Shown here: positions 1-9,321 of the stretch, in pieces | How positions within the stretch are numbered: position 1 is the stretch's first letter | Layout: each line of letters opens with the position of its first letter | NCBI RefSeq assembly: GCF_000718785.1 | Contig: NZ_JOCA01000006.1 | Location: 372,001 to 436,000, forward strand | From: Streptomyces sp. NRRL WC-3626 | Lineage (GTDB): Bacteria > Actinomycetota > Actinomycetes > Streptomycetales > Streptomycetaceae | DNA: 64,000 bases | Direction of reading: 5' to 3' | The notes under the pieces: model-generated | Told to the model about the DNA's origin: nothing | The model's database searches: none | Seen by the model: only the letters and a program-made list of their open reading frames with translations | Position numbers and translations under genes: made by a program

Positions 1-2118
1 CCCGCCACCGGACTCGCCCCGGGCGCCACCCCGCGCAGGATCGCCGCCGGGCGGCTGGGCCGGGTCGTGGGGCTCGCCATGTCCCCCGACGGCAGCCGCG
101 CCGCGGTCGCCTCGCACGACGGCCGGGTGCTGCTCGTCGAGCGCCAGACCGGCGAGGTCCGCGAGGTCGACCGCAGTGACGACGGAGACGTGTCCGGGCT
201 GGTCTTCTCGCCCGACTCCGGCTGGCTCGCCTGGTCCCACCCCGGCCCGCGTCCGCTCAGCCAGCTCAAGCTCGCCAACACCACCGACCTGTCGGTCACC
301 GAGGCGACCCCGCTGAGGTTCCGGGACTACGCGCCCGCCTTCACCCTCGACGGCAGGCATCTCGCGTTCCTGTCGACCCGCTCCTTCGACCCGGTCTACG
401 ACGCGCACGTCTTCGACCTGGCCTTCGTCGAGGGCGTACGGCCGTATCTGATCACCCTCGCGGCGACCACCCCGTCCCCGTTCGGCCCGCAGCGGCACGG
501 CCGGCCCTTCGAGACCCCGGACCGGGACGAGACCCCCGACAGCGAGGGCACCCCCACCACCAGGATCGACCTCGACGGTCTCGCCGACCGCATCGTGCCC
601 TTCCCGGTGGAGGCCGCCCGCTACACCAATCTGCGCGCCGCCAAGGACGGGGTGCTGTGGCTGCGGCACCCGGTGCGCGGTGTGCTCGGCGCCTCCCGCG
701 CCACCCCCGACGACCCGGACCCCAAGACCGACCTGGAGCGCTACGACCTCGCCCAGCAGCGGATCGAGCATCTCGCCGTGGACGCCGACCACTTCGAGGT
801 CAGCGGCGACGGCAAGCGGGTGCTGCTGTGGACCGACGGGCGGCTGAAGGTCGTACCCAGCGACCGGCGCGCCTCCGGCGACGACGACAGTGACACCAAC
901 ATCACCGTCGACTTGGACCGGGTCCGTCAGTTCGTCGACCCGGCCGCCGAGTGGCGGCAGATGTTCGACGAGAACGGCCGCATCATGCGGGACAACTTCT
1001 GGCGTGCCGACATGAGCGGCGTCGACTGGGACGGGGTCCTCGACCGCTACCGGCCCGTGCTCGACCGGCTCGCCACCCACGACGACCTCGTCGACCTGCT
1101 GTGGGAGGTGCACGGCGAGCTCGGCACCTCGCACGCCTATGTCATCCCGCGCGGCGGCTACGGCGACGGGGCCCGCCAGGGACTCCTCGGCGCGGACATC
1201 TCCCGCCACGGGGACGGCAGTTGGCGGGTCGACCGGATCCTGCCCGCCGAGACGTCCGACCCGGACGCCCGCTCGCCGCTCGCCGCGCCCGGTGTCGCCG
1301 TACGGGTCGGGGACGCGATCGTCGCCGTCGCCGGAGCGCCGGTCGACCCGGTGACCGGGCCCGCGCCGCTGCTGGTGGGGACGGCGGGCAAGCCGGTGGA
1401 GCTGACCGTGTCGCCGTCGGGCGGCGGTGAGCCGCGGCACGCCGTGGTGGTGCCCGTCGCCGACGAGGAGCCGCTGCGGTACCACGCGTGGGTCGCCGAC
1501 CGGCGGGCGTACGTGCTGGAGAGGTCCGGCGGGCGGCTGGGGTACATCCACGTTCCCGACATGCAGGCGCCCGGGTGGGCGCAGATCCACCGTGACCTGC
1601 GGGTGGAGGTGCTGCGGGAGGGGCTGGTCGTGGACGTGCGGGAGAACCGGGGCGGGCACACCTCGCAGCTCGTGGTGGAGAAGCTGGCCCGGCGGATCGT
1701 GGGGTGGGATCTGCCGCGCGGGATGCGGGCGGAGAGCTATCCGCGGGACGCGCCGCGGGGGCCGGTCGTGGCCGTCGCCAACGAGTTCTCCGGGTCCGAC
1801 GGCGACATCGTGAACGCGGCGATCCGGGCGCTGGGGATCGGGCCGGTGGTCGGTACGCGGACGTGGGGCGGCGTGATCGGCATCGACAGCCGGTACCGGC
1901 TGGTGGACGGGACGCTGGTGACCCAGCCCAAGTACGCCTTCTGGCTGGAGGGGTACGGGTGGGGCGTGGAGAACCACGGGGTGGATCCGGACGTGGAGGT
2001 CGTGCAGCGGCCGCAGGACTACGCGGCGGGGCGGGACGTCCAGCTGGACGAGGCGGTGACGCTGGCGCTGTCGGCGCTGGAGTCTTCGCCCGCGAAGGTT
2101 CCTCCGGAGGTCGTGTGA
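1..2118 (+). CDS. Tricorn protease homolog, C-terminal two thirds (5' end outside window)
   Basis: The reading frame is open from the first base, so the gene begins upstream. About 705 residues are present. Tricorn is a large cytosolic serine peptidase that degrades peptides released by the proteasome; actinobacterial versions are usually a little over 1,000 residues. The N-terminal part here is beta-propeller-like (repeated FSPDS/SPDGSR blades). It is followed by a C1 domain with GTSHAY (catalytic His codon near 1132), a PDZ-like segment around 1170-1450 and a C2 domain with NEFSGSDGD (nucleophile Ser codon 1795) and GVENHGVDPD (Glu codon 1969). All three tricorn catalytic positions are therefore kept. 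An internal ATG at 67 is not taken as the start because the propeller continues upstream of it. Confidence 0.9.
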   Translation, partial: PATGLAPGATPRRIAAGRLGRVVGLAMSPDGSRAAVASHDGRVLLVERQTGEVREVDRSDDGDVSGLVFSPDSGWLAWSHPGPRPLSQLKLANTTDLSVTEATPLRFRDYAPAFTLDGRHLAFLSTRSFDPVYDAHVFDLAFVEGVRPYLITLAATTPSPFGPQRHGRPFETPDRDETPDSEGTPTTRIDLDGLADRIVPFPVEAARYTNLRAAKDGVLWLRHPVRGVLGASRATPDDPDPKTDLERYDLAQQRIEHLAVDADHFEVSGDGKRVLLWTDGRLKVVPSDRRASGDDDSDTNITVDLDRVRQFVDPAAEWRQMFDENGRIMRDNFWRADMSGVDWDGVLDRYRPVLDRLATHDDLVDLLWEVHGELGTSHAYVIPRGGYGDGARQGLLGADISRHGDGSWRVDRILPAETSDPDARSPLAAPGVAVRVGDAIVAVAGAPVDPVTGPAPLLVGTAGKPVELTVSPSGGGEPRHAVVVPVADEEPLRYHAWVADRRAYVLERSGGRLGYIHVPDMQAPGWAQIHRDLRVEVLREGLVVDVRENRGGHTSQLVVEKLARRIVGWDLPRGMRAESYPRDAPRGPVVAVANEFSGSDGDIVNAAIRALGIGPVVGTRTWGGVIGIDSRYRLVDGTLVTQPKYAFWLEGYGWGVENHGVDPDVEVVQRPQDYAAGRDVQLDEAVTLALSALESSPAKVPPEVV

Positions 2119-2239
2119 GCCGGGGTGTCGCCCGGGGGCCGGCGTTGTCGTGAGCCGGGCTGCGCGACCAACCCCCGGTCGGCGGGAAGAGGCACGGGTA
2201 CGATGCTTCGTACGTGATCAGGTGGCTCGAGGAGGGTTC

Positions 2240-2593
2240 ATGGCTGGGGAGCCTCAGGACGACTGTCTGTTCTGCAAGATCGTGGGCGGGAGCATTCCCG
2301 CGACGATCGTGCGGGAGACCGAGACCACCGTCGCGTTCCGGGACATCAATCCGCAGGCGCCCACCCATGTGCTGGTGATTCCGAAGGCGCATTACAGGAA
2401 CGCCGCCGCCCTCGCCGCCGAAGCCCCCGAGCTCGCCGCGGACGTGCTGCGCGAGACACGGGCCGTCGCCGACGACGAGCAGCTGGAGAGCTACCGCACC
2501 GTCTTCAACACCGGCGGCGGCGCCGGCCAGACCGTCTGGCACGCGCACGCCCATGTGCTGGGCGGCCGCGGTCTCGAATGGCCCCCCGGATAG
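2240..2593 (+). CDS. HIT family nucleotide-binding protein
   Basis: A 117-residue histidine-triad protein of the Hint/PKCI type, which hydrolyses nucleoside phosphoramidates or related adenylates. The N-terminal DCLFCKI and the triad H101-x-H103-x-H105 in HAHAHVLGG are visible, and the length is normal for the family. The start is placed at the ATG preceded by GAGGAGGG; the frame is open 90 bases further upstream but has no better signal. The stop lies 6 bases before the TTG start of RNase Z, so the two are probably co-transcribed. Confidence 0.92.
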   Translation: MAGEPQDDCLFCKIVGGSIPATIVRETETTVAFRDINPQAPTHVLVIPKAHYRNAAALAAEAPELAADVLRETRAVADDEQLESYRTVFNTGGGAGQTVWHAHAHVLGGRGLEWPPG

Positions 2594-2599
2594 CCCGCC

Positions 2600-3505
2600 T
2601 TGTCCGTACGAGAACTGGTGGTGCTCGGCACCGCCAGCCAGGTCCCCACCCGGCACCGCAACCACAACGGCTATCTGCTGCGCTGGGACGGCGAGGGCAT
2701 CCTGTTCGACCCCGGGGAGGGCACCCAGCGGCAGATGCTGCGCGCCGGGGTCGCCGCCCATGACCTGAACCGGATCTGCGTCACCCACTTCCACGGCGAC
2801 CACTCCCTCGGCCTCGCCGGGGTGATCCAGCGCGTCAACCTCGACAAGGTGCCGCACGAGATCACCGCCCACTACCCGCGCTCCGGCCAGCGCTTCTTCG
2901 ACCGGCTGCGCTACGCCACCGCCTACCGCGAGACCGTCGCCCTCACCGAGGCCCCCGTCGACGCCGACGGCCCCCTGGACCGCACCCCCGGCTACACCCT
3001 GGAGGCGCGCAGGCTCTCCCATCCCGTCGAGGCGTACGGCTACCGGCTCGTCGAACCCGACGGCCGGCGCATGCTGCCCGAGCGGCTGGCCGCGCACGGC
3101 ATCAAGGGCCCGGACGTCGGCCGTCTCCAGCGCGAGGGCGTCCTGGACGGGGTCACGCTGGAGGAGGTCAGCGAGACGCGGCGCGGGCAGCGGTTCGCGT
3201 TCGTCATGGACACCCGGCTGTGCGACGGGGTGTACGCGCTCGCCGAGGGCTGCGACATGCTGGTCATCGAGTCGACGTTCCTCGACGAGGACGAGCGACT
3301 CGCCGTCGACTTCGGTCATCTGACGGCCGGGCAGGCCGCCCGGGTGGCGCGCGACGGAGGCGTACGGCATCTCGTCCTCACCCACTTCAGCCAGCGCTAC
3401 GACGACCCGGGGGAGTTCGAGCGGCAGGCGCGGGCGGCGGGGTACGAGGGCGAGCTGACCGTGGCCCGTGATCTGCAACGGGTGGGACTTCCGAAGCGTC
3501 GGTGA
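2600..3505 (+). CDS. rnz: Ribonuclease Z (tRNA 3'-end endonuclease)
   Basis: A 301-residue metallo-beta-lactamase-fold nuclease that removes 3' trailers from tRNA precursors lacking encoded CCA. The metal-binding motif H63-x-H65-x-D67-H68 (THFHGDH), the early GTASQVPT loop with [10 protein letters not shown], the late VMDTR and the C-terminal LTHFSQRY are diagnostic of the short bacterial RNase Z. It starts with TTG directly after the HIT gene. Its stop lies just before the next gene, so HIT, RNase Z and the deaminase form a tight group. Confidence 0.93.
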   Translation: MSVRELVVLGTASQVPTRHRNHNGYLLRWDGEGILFDPGEGTQRQMLRAGVAAHDLNRICVTHFHGDHSLGLAGVIQRVNLDKVPHEITAHYPRSGQRFFDRLRYATAYRETVALTEAPVDADGPLDRTPGYTLEARRLSHPVEAYGYRLVEPDGRRMLPERLAAHGIKGPDVGRLQREGVLDGVTLEEVSETRRGQRFAFVMDTRLCDGVYALAEGCDMLVIESTFLDEDERLAVDFGHLTAGQAARVARDGGVRHLVLTHFSQRYDDPGEFERQARAAGYEGELTVARDLQRVGLPKRR

Positions 3506-3525
3506 GACGGTCGTACGATGGTCTG

Positions 3526-4518
3526 ATGCCCATACCGAAAGCCGAACTGCACCTTCATATCGAAGGCACCCTTGAGCCCGAGCTGGCCTTCGCCCTTGCC
3601 GCGCGCAACGGTGTCGAGCTGCCGTACGCGGACACCGGCGCGCTGCGTGAGGCGTACCGCTTCGAGGATCTGCAGTCCTTCCTGAACCTGTACTACGAGC
3701 TCATGGCCGTGCTGCGGACCGAGCGGGACTTCGAGGATCTCGCCGACGCCTACCTGGCCCGCGCCGCCGTACAGGGGGTGCGGCACGCGGAGATCTTCTT
3801 CGACCCGCAGGCGCACATGGCGCGCGGGGTCGGCATGGGCACGGTCGTCGAGGGACTGTGGCGGGCGCTCGGCCGCAGCGAGGAGACGCACGGTGTCTCC
3901 ACCCGGCTGATCATGTGCTTCCTGCGGGACGAGTCCGCGGAGTCGGCGCTGGCGACGCTGGACGCGGCGAAGCCGTATCTGGACCGGATCACCGGGGTCG
4001 GGCTGGACTCGGCGGAGGTCGGGCATCCGCCGGTGAAGTTCCGGGAGGTGTACGAGGCCGCTGCCGCGCTGGGGCTGCGGCGGGTGGCGCACGCGGGGGA
4101 GGAGGGGCCGCCGGAGTACATCCGGGAGGCGCTGGACGTGCTCGGTGTCGAGCGGATCGACCACGGGCTGCGGTGCATGGAGGATCCGGGCCTGGTGGAA
4201 CGGCTGGTGCGGGAGCGGGTGCCGCTGACGTTGTGCCCGTTGTCGAACGTGCGGCTGCGGACGGTGGACGTGCTGGCGGACCATCCGCTGCCGGCGATGC
4301 TGGACGCGGGGCTGATGTGCACGGTCAACTCCGACGACCCGGCGTACTTCGGGGGCTACGCGGGCGACAACTTCGACGCGGTACGCGAGTCCCTCGGCCT
4401 CACTCCGGCCCACCTGCGCACCCTGGCCCGCAACTCCTTCCTGGCCGCGTTCCTCTCCGACGACGAACCCCGCCGCGCGCGCTACCTGGCGGAGGTGGAC
4501 GCCCACACCCCCGCCTGA
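3526..4518 (+). CDS. Adenosine/adenine deaminase family protein
   Basis: A 330-residue zinc amidohydrolase of purine salvage. Metal and catalytic residues are in place: H9-L-H11 (ELHLHIEG), HAGEE with H189 and E192, H213 (DHGLR) and D270-D271 (NSDDPA). The N-terminal wording (PKAELHLHIEGTLEPEL, then LQSFLNLYYELMAVLRTERDF and IFFDPQAHMARG) reminds me more of AAH1-type adenine deaminases than of canonical adenosine deaminase, so the substrate may be adenine. The start is put at the ATG giving MPIPKAELH; a GTG 24 bases upstream overlapping the RNase Z stop is the alternative. Confidence 0.88.
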   Translation: MPIPKAELHLHIEGTLEPELAFALAARNGVELPYADTGALREAYRFEDLQSFLNLYYELMAVLRTERDFEDLADAYLARAAVQGVRHAEIFFDPQAHMARGVGMGTVVEGLWRALGRSEETHGVSTRLIMCFLRDESAESALATLDAAKPYLDRITGVGLDSAEVGHPPVKFREVYEAAAALGLRRVAHAGEEGPPEYIREALDVLGVERIDHGLRCMEDPGLVERLVRERVPLTLCPLSNVRLRTVDVLADHPLPAMLDAGLMCTVNSDDPAYFGGYAGDNFDAVRESLGLTPAHLRTLARNSFLAAFLSDDEPRRARYLAEVDAHTPA

Positions 4519-4551
4519 ACCCCCACCCCGCGGCCAGGCGGGCTGCGGGTG

Positions 4552-5880
4552 TCAGGGGGATCCCGGTGCTCGGGTTGCCGCTGCCGTGTCGTAGGCGCCC
4601 CGCGCAGCGGACGGCGTGCCGTCGAGGGGGATCTCGATCACCGGTTGTTCCGGCGCACCGACCTCGGGCACGAGCCCCGCAGGCGTCGCCGTCGCCGCCG
4701 CGACGACCGCCGCCGGGTGGCCACCACGACGCCGGACGGCCCCCGGCAGCAGCGGCCGCCCACCCGTGTGCAGCGCCACCGCCGTCATCGGCAGAGCGAC
4801 CACCAGCAGCCCCGCCCCCAGCACCGCCCCCATCACCGGAAACCCCGCCTGCGCCGACAGCACACTCCCGGTCAGCGGCCCCGCCGCCGTCCCCAGCGAC
4901 GACGCCGACCCCACCAGCACCGCCCACCGCCCGCGCGGATCCAGCGAGGCGGCCAGCCCGATCAGATACGACAGCACCACCGGATAGAAGGTGTTCCAGG
5001 CGATCTCACCGGCGGCGAAACTCCCGAGGCCGGTAGCGGACGCGCTCAGCGCGATACAGCCCGCGATGAGGACCGTACCGCCGCCGATCGGCAGCGCCCT
5101 CCCCATCCGCGCCCCCAGCGCCCCCGCGCCCAGGACACCCAGCAGCCCCGCCCCGAGCGCCACCGCGAAGACGACCCCCACGGTCGGCTCGGACAGGTTC
5201 GCCTGCCCGACCCCGATACGCCCGCTCACGCCCCACAGCGCGTTCTGCGCGAGCGACCACAGCAGCATCGCGCCGGCGAGCACCGCTCCCGAACGCCGGT
5301 GCGGCAGACGTGCGGTCGCCTCCGGCCCGGTGACGCGCGGACCGGCCGTACGGCCCGGCAGCCGGGACGTCAGCGGCCACACCGCCAGCGCGGTGAGGGC
5401 GATCGCGGCCAGGGTGAGCCCGTGGCCCGGCAGATGCGGCACCGTCAGATACACGACGCCCGCCAGCGCGGACACGCTGAGCAGCCCCAGCGTGGACGCC
5501 CGGTGCGGATCGCGTTCGGCGGCGATCCTGGTCGCCGCGACCGTCGTCGCCGTACCCGACCCGACGCCGCCGATCACCGCACCGGCGACGACGGCCGGTA
5601 CGGCGGTGGTGAGGGCGGCCGCGCCGTAGCCGACGGCGGCCAGCAGCAGGCCGAGCCGGGCCAGGGTGCGGGCCCCGGTCCGTTCCACGCGCGAGGCCAG
5701 CAGGAATCCGGCGGCCGCGGAGCTCAGCAGCAGCGCGCTGCCGACGGCTCCCGCCTGGGTGGCGGAGAGGCCGAGCCCGCGTTCGAGGCGGCCGACGGTG
5801 GTCGGCAGCAGATACGGGGCGAGGTACCCGGCCGTGAAAAGGGCGACGAGAGGCCAGGGAGTGGTGCGAGGGGCGAACAC
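4552..5880 (-). CDS. MFS transporter
   Basis: About 442 residues with roughly twelve hydrophobic segments and the short charged loop ASRVERTGARTLARLG after the second helix, typical of major facilitator family exporters. The N-terminal PWPLVALFTAGYLAPYLLPTTVGRL is the first helix. The GTG at 5880 is preferred because the helix follows at once; a TTG at 5970 would add 30 residues rich in proline and arginine. The substrate cannot be read from the sequence. It converges with the deaminase gene and lies downstream of the IclR regulator on the same strand, but nearly 190 bases separate them. Confidence 0.8.
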   Translation of the reverse strand: MFAPRTTPWPLVALFTAGYLAPYLLPTTVGRLERGLGLSATQAGAVGSALLLSSAAAGFLLASRVERTGARTLARLGLLLAAVGYGAAALTTAVPAVVAGAVIGGVGSGTATTVAATRIAAERDPHRASTLGLLSVSALAGVVYLTVPHLPGHGLTLAAIALTALAVWPLTSRLPGRTAGPRVTGPEATARLPHRRSGAVLAGAMLLWSLAQNALWGVSGRIGVGQANLSEPTVGVVFAVALGAGLLGVLGAGALGARMGRALPIGGGTVLIAGCIALSASATGLGSFAAGEIAWNTFYPVVLSYLIGLAASLDPRGRWAVLVGSASSLGTAAGPLTGSVLSAQAGFPVMGAVLGAGLLVVALPMTAVALHTGGRPLLPGAVRRRGGHPAAVVAAATATPAGLVPEVGAPEQPVIEIPLDGTPSAARGAYDTAAATRAPGSP

Positions 5881-6066
5881 GGGCGGTCCCAGGGCGTGCG
5901 GAAGGGACGGTGCGAAAGACCGTGGGAAAGGGGGAGCGGCGACCGTCGACCGACGGGGGCGCGCGGCCAATTTGTATCAAGCGCGGGCAGGGCAACGGGA
6001 GCGCGCAAGCTGTGATCTAAGTCACTCTTGCGTTTGGAGTCCCGGAAGACCGGGTAACAGCGTCCG

Positions 6067-6849
6067 CTAACGCCAGTGAACAGCCCCGCCACCTGCGGGA
6101 ACCGTGGTCTCCAGCTTCGTCCGGATCTCCCGCATCACGGCGACGATCCGCTCCTCCCGCTCCGGCGTCAGCCGCGCCACCGGCACCGAGCAGCTGATGG
6201 CGTCCCGCGCCGGGGAGTCGTACCGCAGGGCGAACCCGAAACCGATGATCCCCGGTACCCCCTCCTCCCGGTCCACGGAGTAACCGCGCTCCCGCACCCC
6301 GGCCAGATCCGCGGCCAGCGACTCCCGCGAGGTGTGGGTGTTCGCCGTGGCCGCCTCGTACGGGCCCTCGGGCAGTTCCCCGTCCGGTCGCTCCGCCAGC
6401 AGCGCCTTGCCGAGCGCGCCCACGTGCGCCGGCAGCCGCCGCCCCACCCTGCTGATCGTCCGCAGATACTCGTGCGACTCGCGCGTCGCGAGATACGCGA
6501 CGTCGTGGCCGTCCAGCCGCCCCATGTGGATCGTCTCGCCCAGCGCGTCGGACGCCTCGTCCAGATACGGGCGCACCGCCCGCACGCGCGGGTCCGAGTC
6601 GAGATAGCTGGTGCCGGTGAGCAGGGCGCGGATGCCGATGCCGTACAGCGAGCCGGTGACGTCGGTACGGACCCAGCCGCGGGCGATCAGGGTCTGCAGC
6701 AGCGCGTACATCGAGCTGCGCGGCACGCTCAGCTCGTCCGCCAGCTCCTGGAGGCGCGCCGGACGGTCACCGCGCGCGGCGAGCAGTTCCAGTACCTCCA
6801 TCGTGCGCGCGGCGGACTTGACCTCGCGCACGCCCCCTGTCTCCGACAT
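6067..6849 (-). CDS. IclR family transcriptional regulator (probable glucarate operon regulator)
   Basis: A 260-residue protein with an N-terminal winged helix (VKSAARTMEVLELLAARGDRPARLQELADELSVPRSSMYALLQTL, about residues 9-55) and a C-terminal effector-binding domain (LGETIHMGRLDGHDVAYLATRES; VGRRLPAHVGALGKALLA; GYSVDREEGVPGIIGFG). This is the usual two-domain IclR layout and length. It is transcribed divergently from the glucarate genes across 110 bases. By analogy with other IclR-regulated sugar-acid operons it probably controls them and itself from that spacer, in response to a sugar acid or keto acid. That role is inferred from position. Confidence 0.9.
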   Translation of the reverse strand: MSETGGVREVKSAARTMEVLELLAARGDRPARLQELADELSVPRSSMYALLQTLIARGWVRTDVTGSLYGIGIRALLTGTSYLDSDPRVRAVRPYLDEASDALGETIHMGRLDGHDVAYLATRESHEYLRTISRVGRRLPAHVGALGKALLAERPDGELPEGPYEAATANTHTSRESLAADLAGVRERGYSVDREEGVPGIIGFGFALRYDSPARDAISCSVPVARLTPEREERIVAVMREIRTKLETTVPAGGGAVHWR

Positions 6850-6959
6850 GCGCCGATCGTAAACCGGGCCGATGAGATCCAGGGCGGGCCATTGACGGTT
6901 CTCGTTCGCCTACTTAACCTTCATTTTCATACATGGATGACGTCTACATAGGGAGATGA
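6850..6959. promoter_or_regulatory. Divergent promoter region between the IclR gene and the glucarate operon
   Basis: A 110-base spacer that is noticeably AT-richer near 6905-6950 than its surroundings and must hold both promoters and the IclR operator. A GGGAGA at 6951-6956 serves as ribosome binding site for the GTG at 6960. I could not pick a convincing long palindrome; a short TCAT/ATGA dyad around 6927-6940 is the only one seen. Confidence 0.4.
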
Positions 6960-7922
6960 GTGAGGGTGAGTCCCGATACGGACCCCAGCGGTATCGCCTC
7001 CGTGGCGCGACGTCTCAGGGAAGGGATGGCGAACGGGGTGCTGTCCTTCCCGCTCACCGCCTTCCGCGAGGACGGCTCCCTCGACCCGGACGGCTACCGC
7101 GCCTACGTCGCCGAACGCCTCGCCACCGGCCCCGGCGCGGTCTTCCCCGCCTGCGGCACCGGCGAGTTCTTCTCGCTGGACGAGGACGAGTACCGGCAGG
7201 TCGTCACCATCACCGTCGAGGAGAGCGCCGGACGGACCCCCGTCGTCGCCGGTATCGGCTACGGCTGGGCCCAGGCCACCCGCTTCGCCCGCATCGCCGA
7301 GCAGGCCGGCGCCGACGCCCTCCTCGTCCTGCCGCACTACCTCGTCGCCGCCCCGCAGGACGGCCTCGTCGCCCAGCTCGAAGCCGTCGCCGCCCGCACC
7401 CCGCTGCCCCTCATCACCTACCAGCGCGGCCAGGTCGCCTACACCGCGGGATCGCTGAGGCGGATCGCCGCCCTGCCCAACGTCATCGGCCTCAAGGACG
7501 GCCACAGCGACCTCGACCGGCTGCAGCGCCTCACCTTCGCCGCCCCCGAGGACTTCCTCTTCTTCAACGGCGCCGCCACCGCCGAGATCCAGGCCCGCGC
7601 CTACGCCACCGTCGGCGTCCCCGCCTACTCCTCCGCCGTCCACGCCTTCGCCCCCGAGATCGCCGGGGCCTGCTTCACCGCCCTGCGCGACGGCGACCAC
7701 GCCACCGTCGACACACTCCTGCGCGACTTCTACGTGCCGTTCGTCGAACTGCGCGACCGCGTCCCCGGCTACGGGGTCTCGCTGGTCAAGGCGGCGGCCC
7801 GGCTGCGCGGCCGCCCCGTCGGCCCCGTACGCGCCCCCCTCACCGACCCCACCCCCGCCGACCTCACCGACCTGCGCACCCTGCTCACCGCCGGACTCGA
7901 CCTCGTAGGAGCCGCCCTGTGA
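6960..7922 (+). CDS. kdgD: 5-dehydro-4-deoxyglucarate dehydratase
   Basis: A 320-residue class I aldolase-fold enzyme of the DHDPS family that converts 5-keto-4-deoxy-D-glucarate to 2-oxoglutarate semialdehyde with loss of water and CO2. Diagnostic stretches are GVLSFPLTAFREDGSLD, FPACGTGEFFSL, LPLITYQRGQVAYT and the Schiff-base lysine K179 in VIGLKDGHSD. The length fits the family. Its stop overlaps the glucarate dehydratase start by 4 bases, so both steps of D-glucarate breakdown are translated together. The semialdehyde dehydrogenase that completes the route to 2-oxoglutarate is not in the window. Confidence 0.92.
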   Translation: MRVSPDTDPSGIASVARRLREGMANGVLSFPLTAFREDGSLDPDGYRAYVAERLATGPGAVFPACGTGEFFSLDEDEYRQVVTITVEESAGRTPVVAGIGYGWAQATRFARIAEQAGADALLVLPHYLVAAPQDGLVAQLEAVAARTPLPLITYQRGQVAYTAGSLRRIAALPNVIGLKDGHSDLDRLQRLTFAAPEDFLFFNGAATAEIQARAYATVGVPAYSSAVHAFAPEIAGACFTALRDGDHATVDTLLRDFYVPFVELRDRVPGYGVSLVKAAARLRGRPVGPVRAPLTDPTPADLTDLRTLLTAGLDLVGAAL

Positions 7923-9226
7923 CCACGCCGCCGTCCCGCGACCTGACCGTCACCGAGGTCCGGCTCACGCCGATCCTCGTCGCCGACCCGCCCCTGCTCA
8001 ACACGCAGGGCGTCCACCAGCCGTACACCCCCCGGCTGATCGTCGAGGTGGTCACCGCCGACGGCACCACCGGCCTCGGCGAGACCTACGGCGACACCAA
8101 GTACCTGGACCTGGCACGCCCCCTCGCGGACCGGCTCGTCGGCCGCCGGGCCGGTGACCTGAACCGGCTGTTCACCGAGGCCGACGCGGTCGCCGTCGAC
8201 GCGGACCAGGTCTCCGGCAAGGTCGACGTCGGCGGACTGCGCGGCGTCCAGACCGCCGACAAGCTGCGCCTGTCCGTGCTCTCCGCCCTCGAGGTCGCCT
8301 GCCTCGACGCCCTCGGCAAGAGCCTCGGCCTGCCCGTGCACGCCCTCCTCGGCGGCAAGGTCCGCGACACCGTCGACTACAGCGCCTACCTCTTCTACAA
8401 ATGGGCCGGCCACCCCGAGGGCGTGCGGGCCGAGAAGGACGACTGGGGCGCCGCCCTCGACCCGGCCGGCGTCGTCGCGCAGGCCCGGACCTTCACCGAG
8501 CGGTACGGCTTCACCTCCTTCAAGCTCAAGGGCGGTGTCTTCCCGCCCGACGAGGAGATCGCCGCCGTACGCGCCCTCGCCGCCGCGTTCCCCGGACACC
8601 CCCTGCGACTGGACCCCAACGGCGCCTGGTCCGTGGAGACCTCGCTGAAGGTGGCCGGGGAACTCGGCGACGTCCTCGAATACCTCGAGGACCCGGCCCT
8701 CGGCACCCCCGCCATGGCCGAGGTCGCCGCCCGCACCGGAGTACCGCTCGCCACCAACATGTGCGTGACGACGTTCGCCGAGATCAAGGAGGCCTTCACC
8801 CGGGACGCCGTCCAGGTCGTCCTCTCCGACCACCACTACTGGGGCGGACTGCGCAACACCCAGCAGCTCGCGGCCGTCTGCCGCACCTTCGGCGTGGGCG
8901 TCTCCATGCACTCCAACACCCACCTCGGCATCAGCCTCGCCGCGATGACCCACGTGGCGGCGACCGTCCCCAACCTCCACCACGCCTGCGACTCCCACTA
9001 CCCCTGGCAGTCGGAGGACGTCCTCACCGAGCGCCTCACCTTCGAGAACGGCGCCGTACGGGTCTCGGACGCGCCCGGACTCGGCGTGGAACTCGACCGC
9101 GACCGGCTGGCGGCCCTGCACCGCCGCTGGCTCGACGACGACGGCACGCTGCGCGACCGCGACGACGCGGCGGCCATGCGCGTCGCCCACCCCGAGTGGG
9201 AGACACCGGCGGTACCGCGCTGGTGA
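7919..9226 (+). CDS. gudD: Glucarate dehydratase (enolase superfamily)
   Basis: A 435-residue enolase-superfamily dehydratase acting on D-glucarate (and often L-idarate). Key residues are in order: the base pair K202-x-K204 (SFKLKGG), metal ligands D232 and N234 (LDPNGAW), E257 (YLEDP), D304 (SDHHYWGG) and catalytic H331 (HSNTHLGIS), exactly the glucarate dehydratase pattern. The GTG start overlaps the kdgD stop as GTGA. The product feeds KdgD, encoded just upstream, so the two genes form a short catabolic operon. Confidence 0.94.
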   Translation: MTTPPSRDLTVTEVRLTPILVADPPLLNTQGVHQPYTPRLIVEVVTADGTTGLGETYGDTKYLDLARPLADRLVGRRAGDLNRLFTEADAVAVDADQVSGKVDVGGLRGVQTADKLRLSVLSALEVACLDALGKSLGLPVHALLGGKVRDTVDYSAYLFYKWAGHPEGVRAEKDDWGAALDPAGVVAQARTFTERYGFTSFKLKGGVFPPDEEIAAVRALAAAFPGHPLRLDPNGAWSVETSLKVAGELGDVLEYLEDPALGTPAMAEVAARTGVPLATNMCVTTFAEIKEAFTRDAVQVVLSDHHYWGGLRNTQQLAAVCRTFGVGVSMHSNTHLGISLAAMTHVAATVPNLHHACDSHYPWQSEDVLTERLTFENGAVRVSDAPGLGVELDRDRLAALHRRWLDDDGTLRDRDDAAAMRVAHPEWETPAVPRW

Positions 9227-9321
9227 CCCTCCCGGGGAGGGACGGTGGGGAGTGACGGCCGTCACGTTGTCGGTCCCGTGGTGCACACTGGCTGAAACCG
9301 CACCACGTCAGGGAGCGCACC

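Noticed and set aside
1142..3478. A 778-codon open frame on the minus strand opposite tricorn, HIT and RNase Z
   Set aside because: It spans several well-supported genes, has low-complexity Arg/Pro/Gly/Ala composition and no domain; it is a by-product of high GC at third codon positions.
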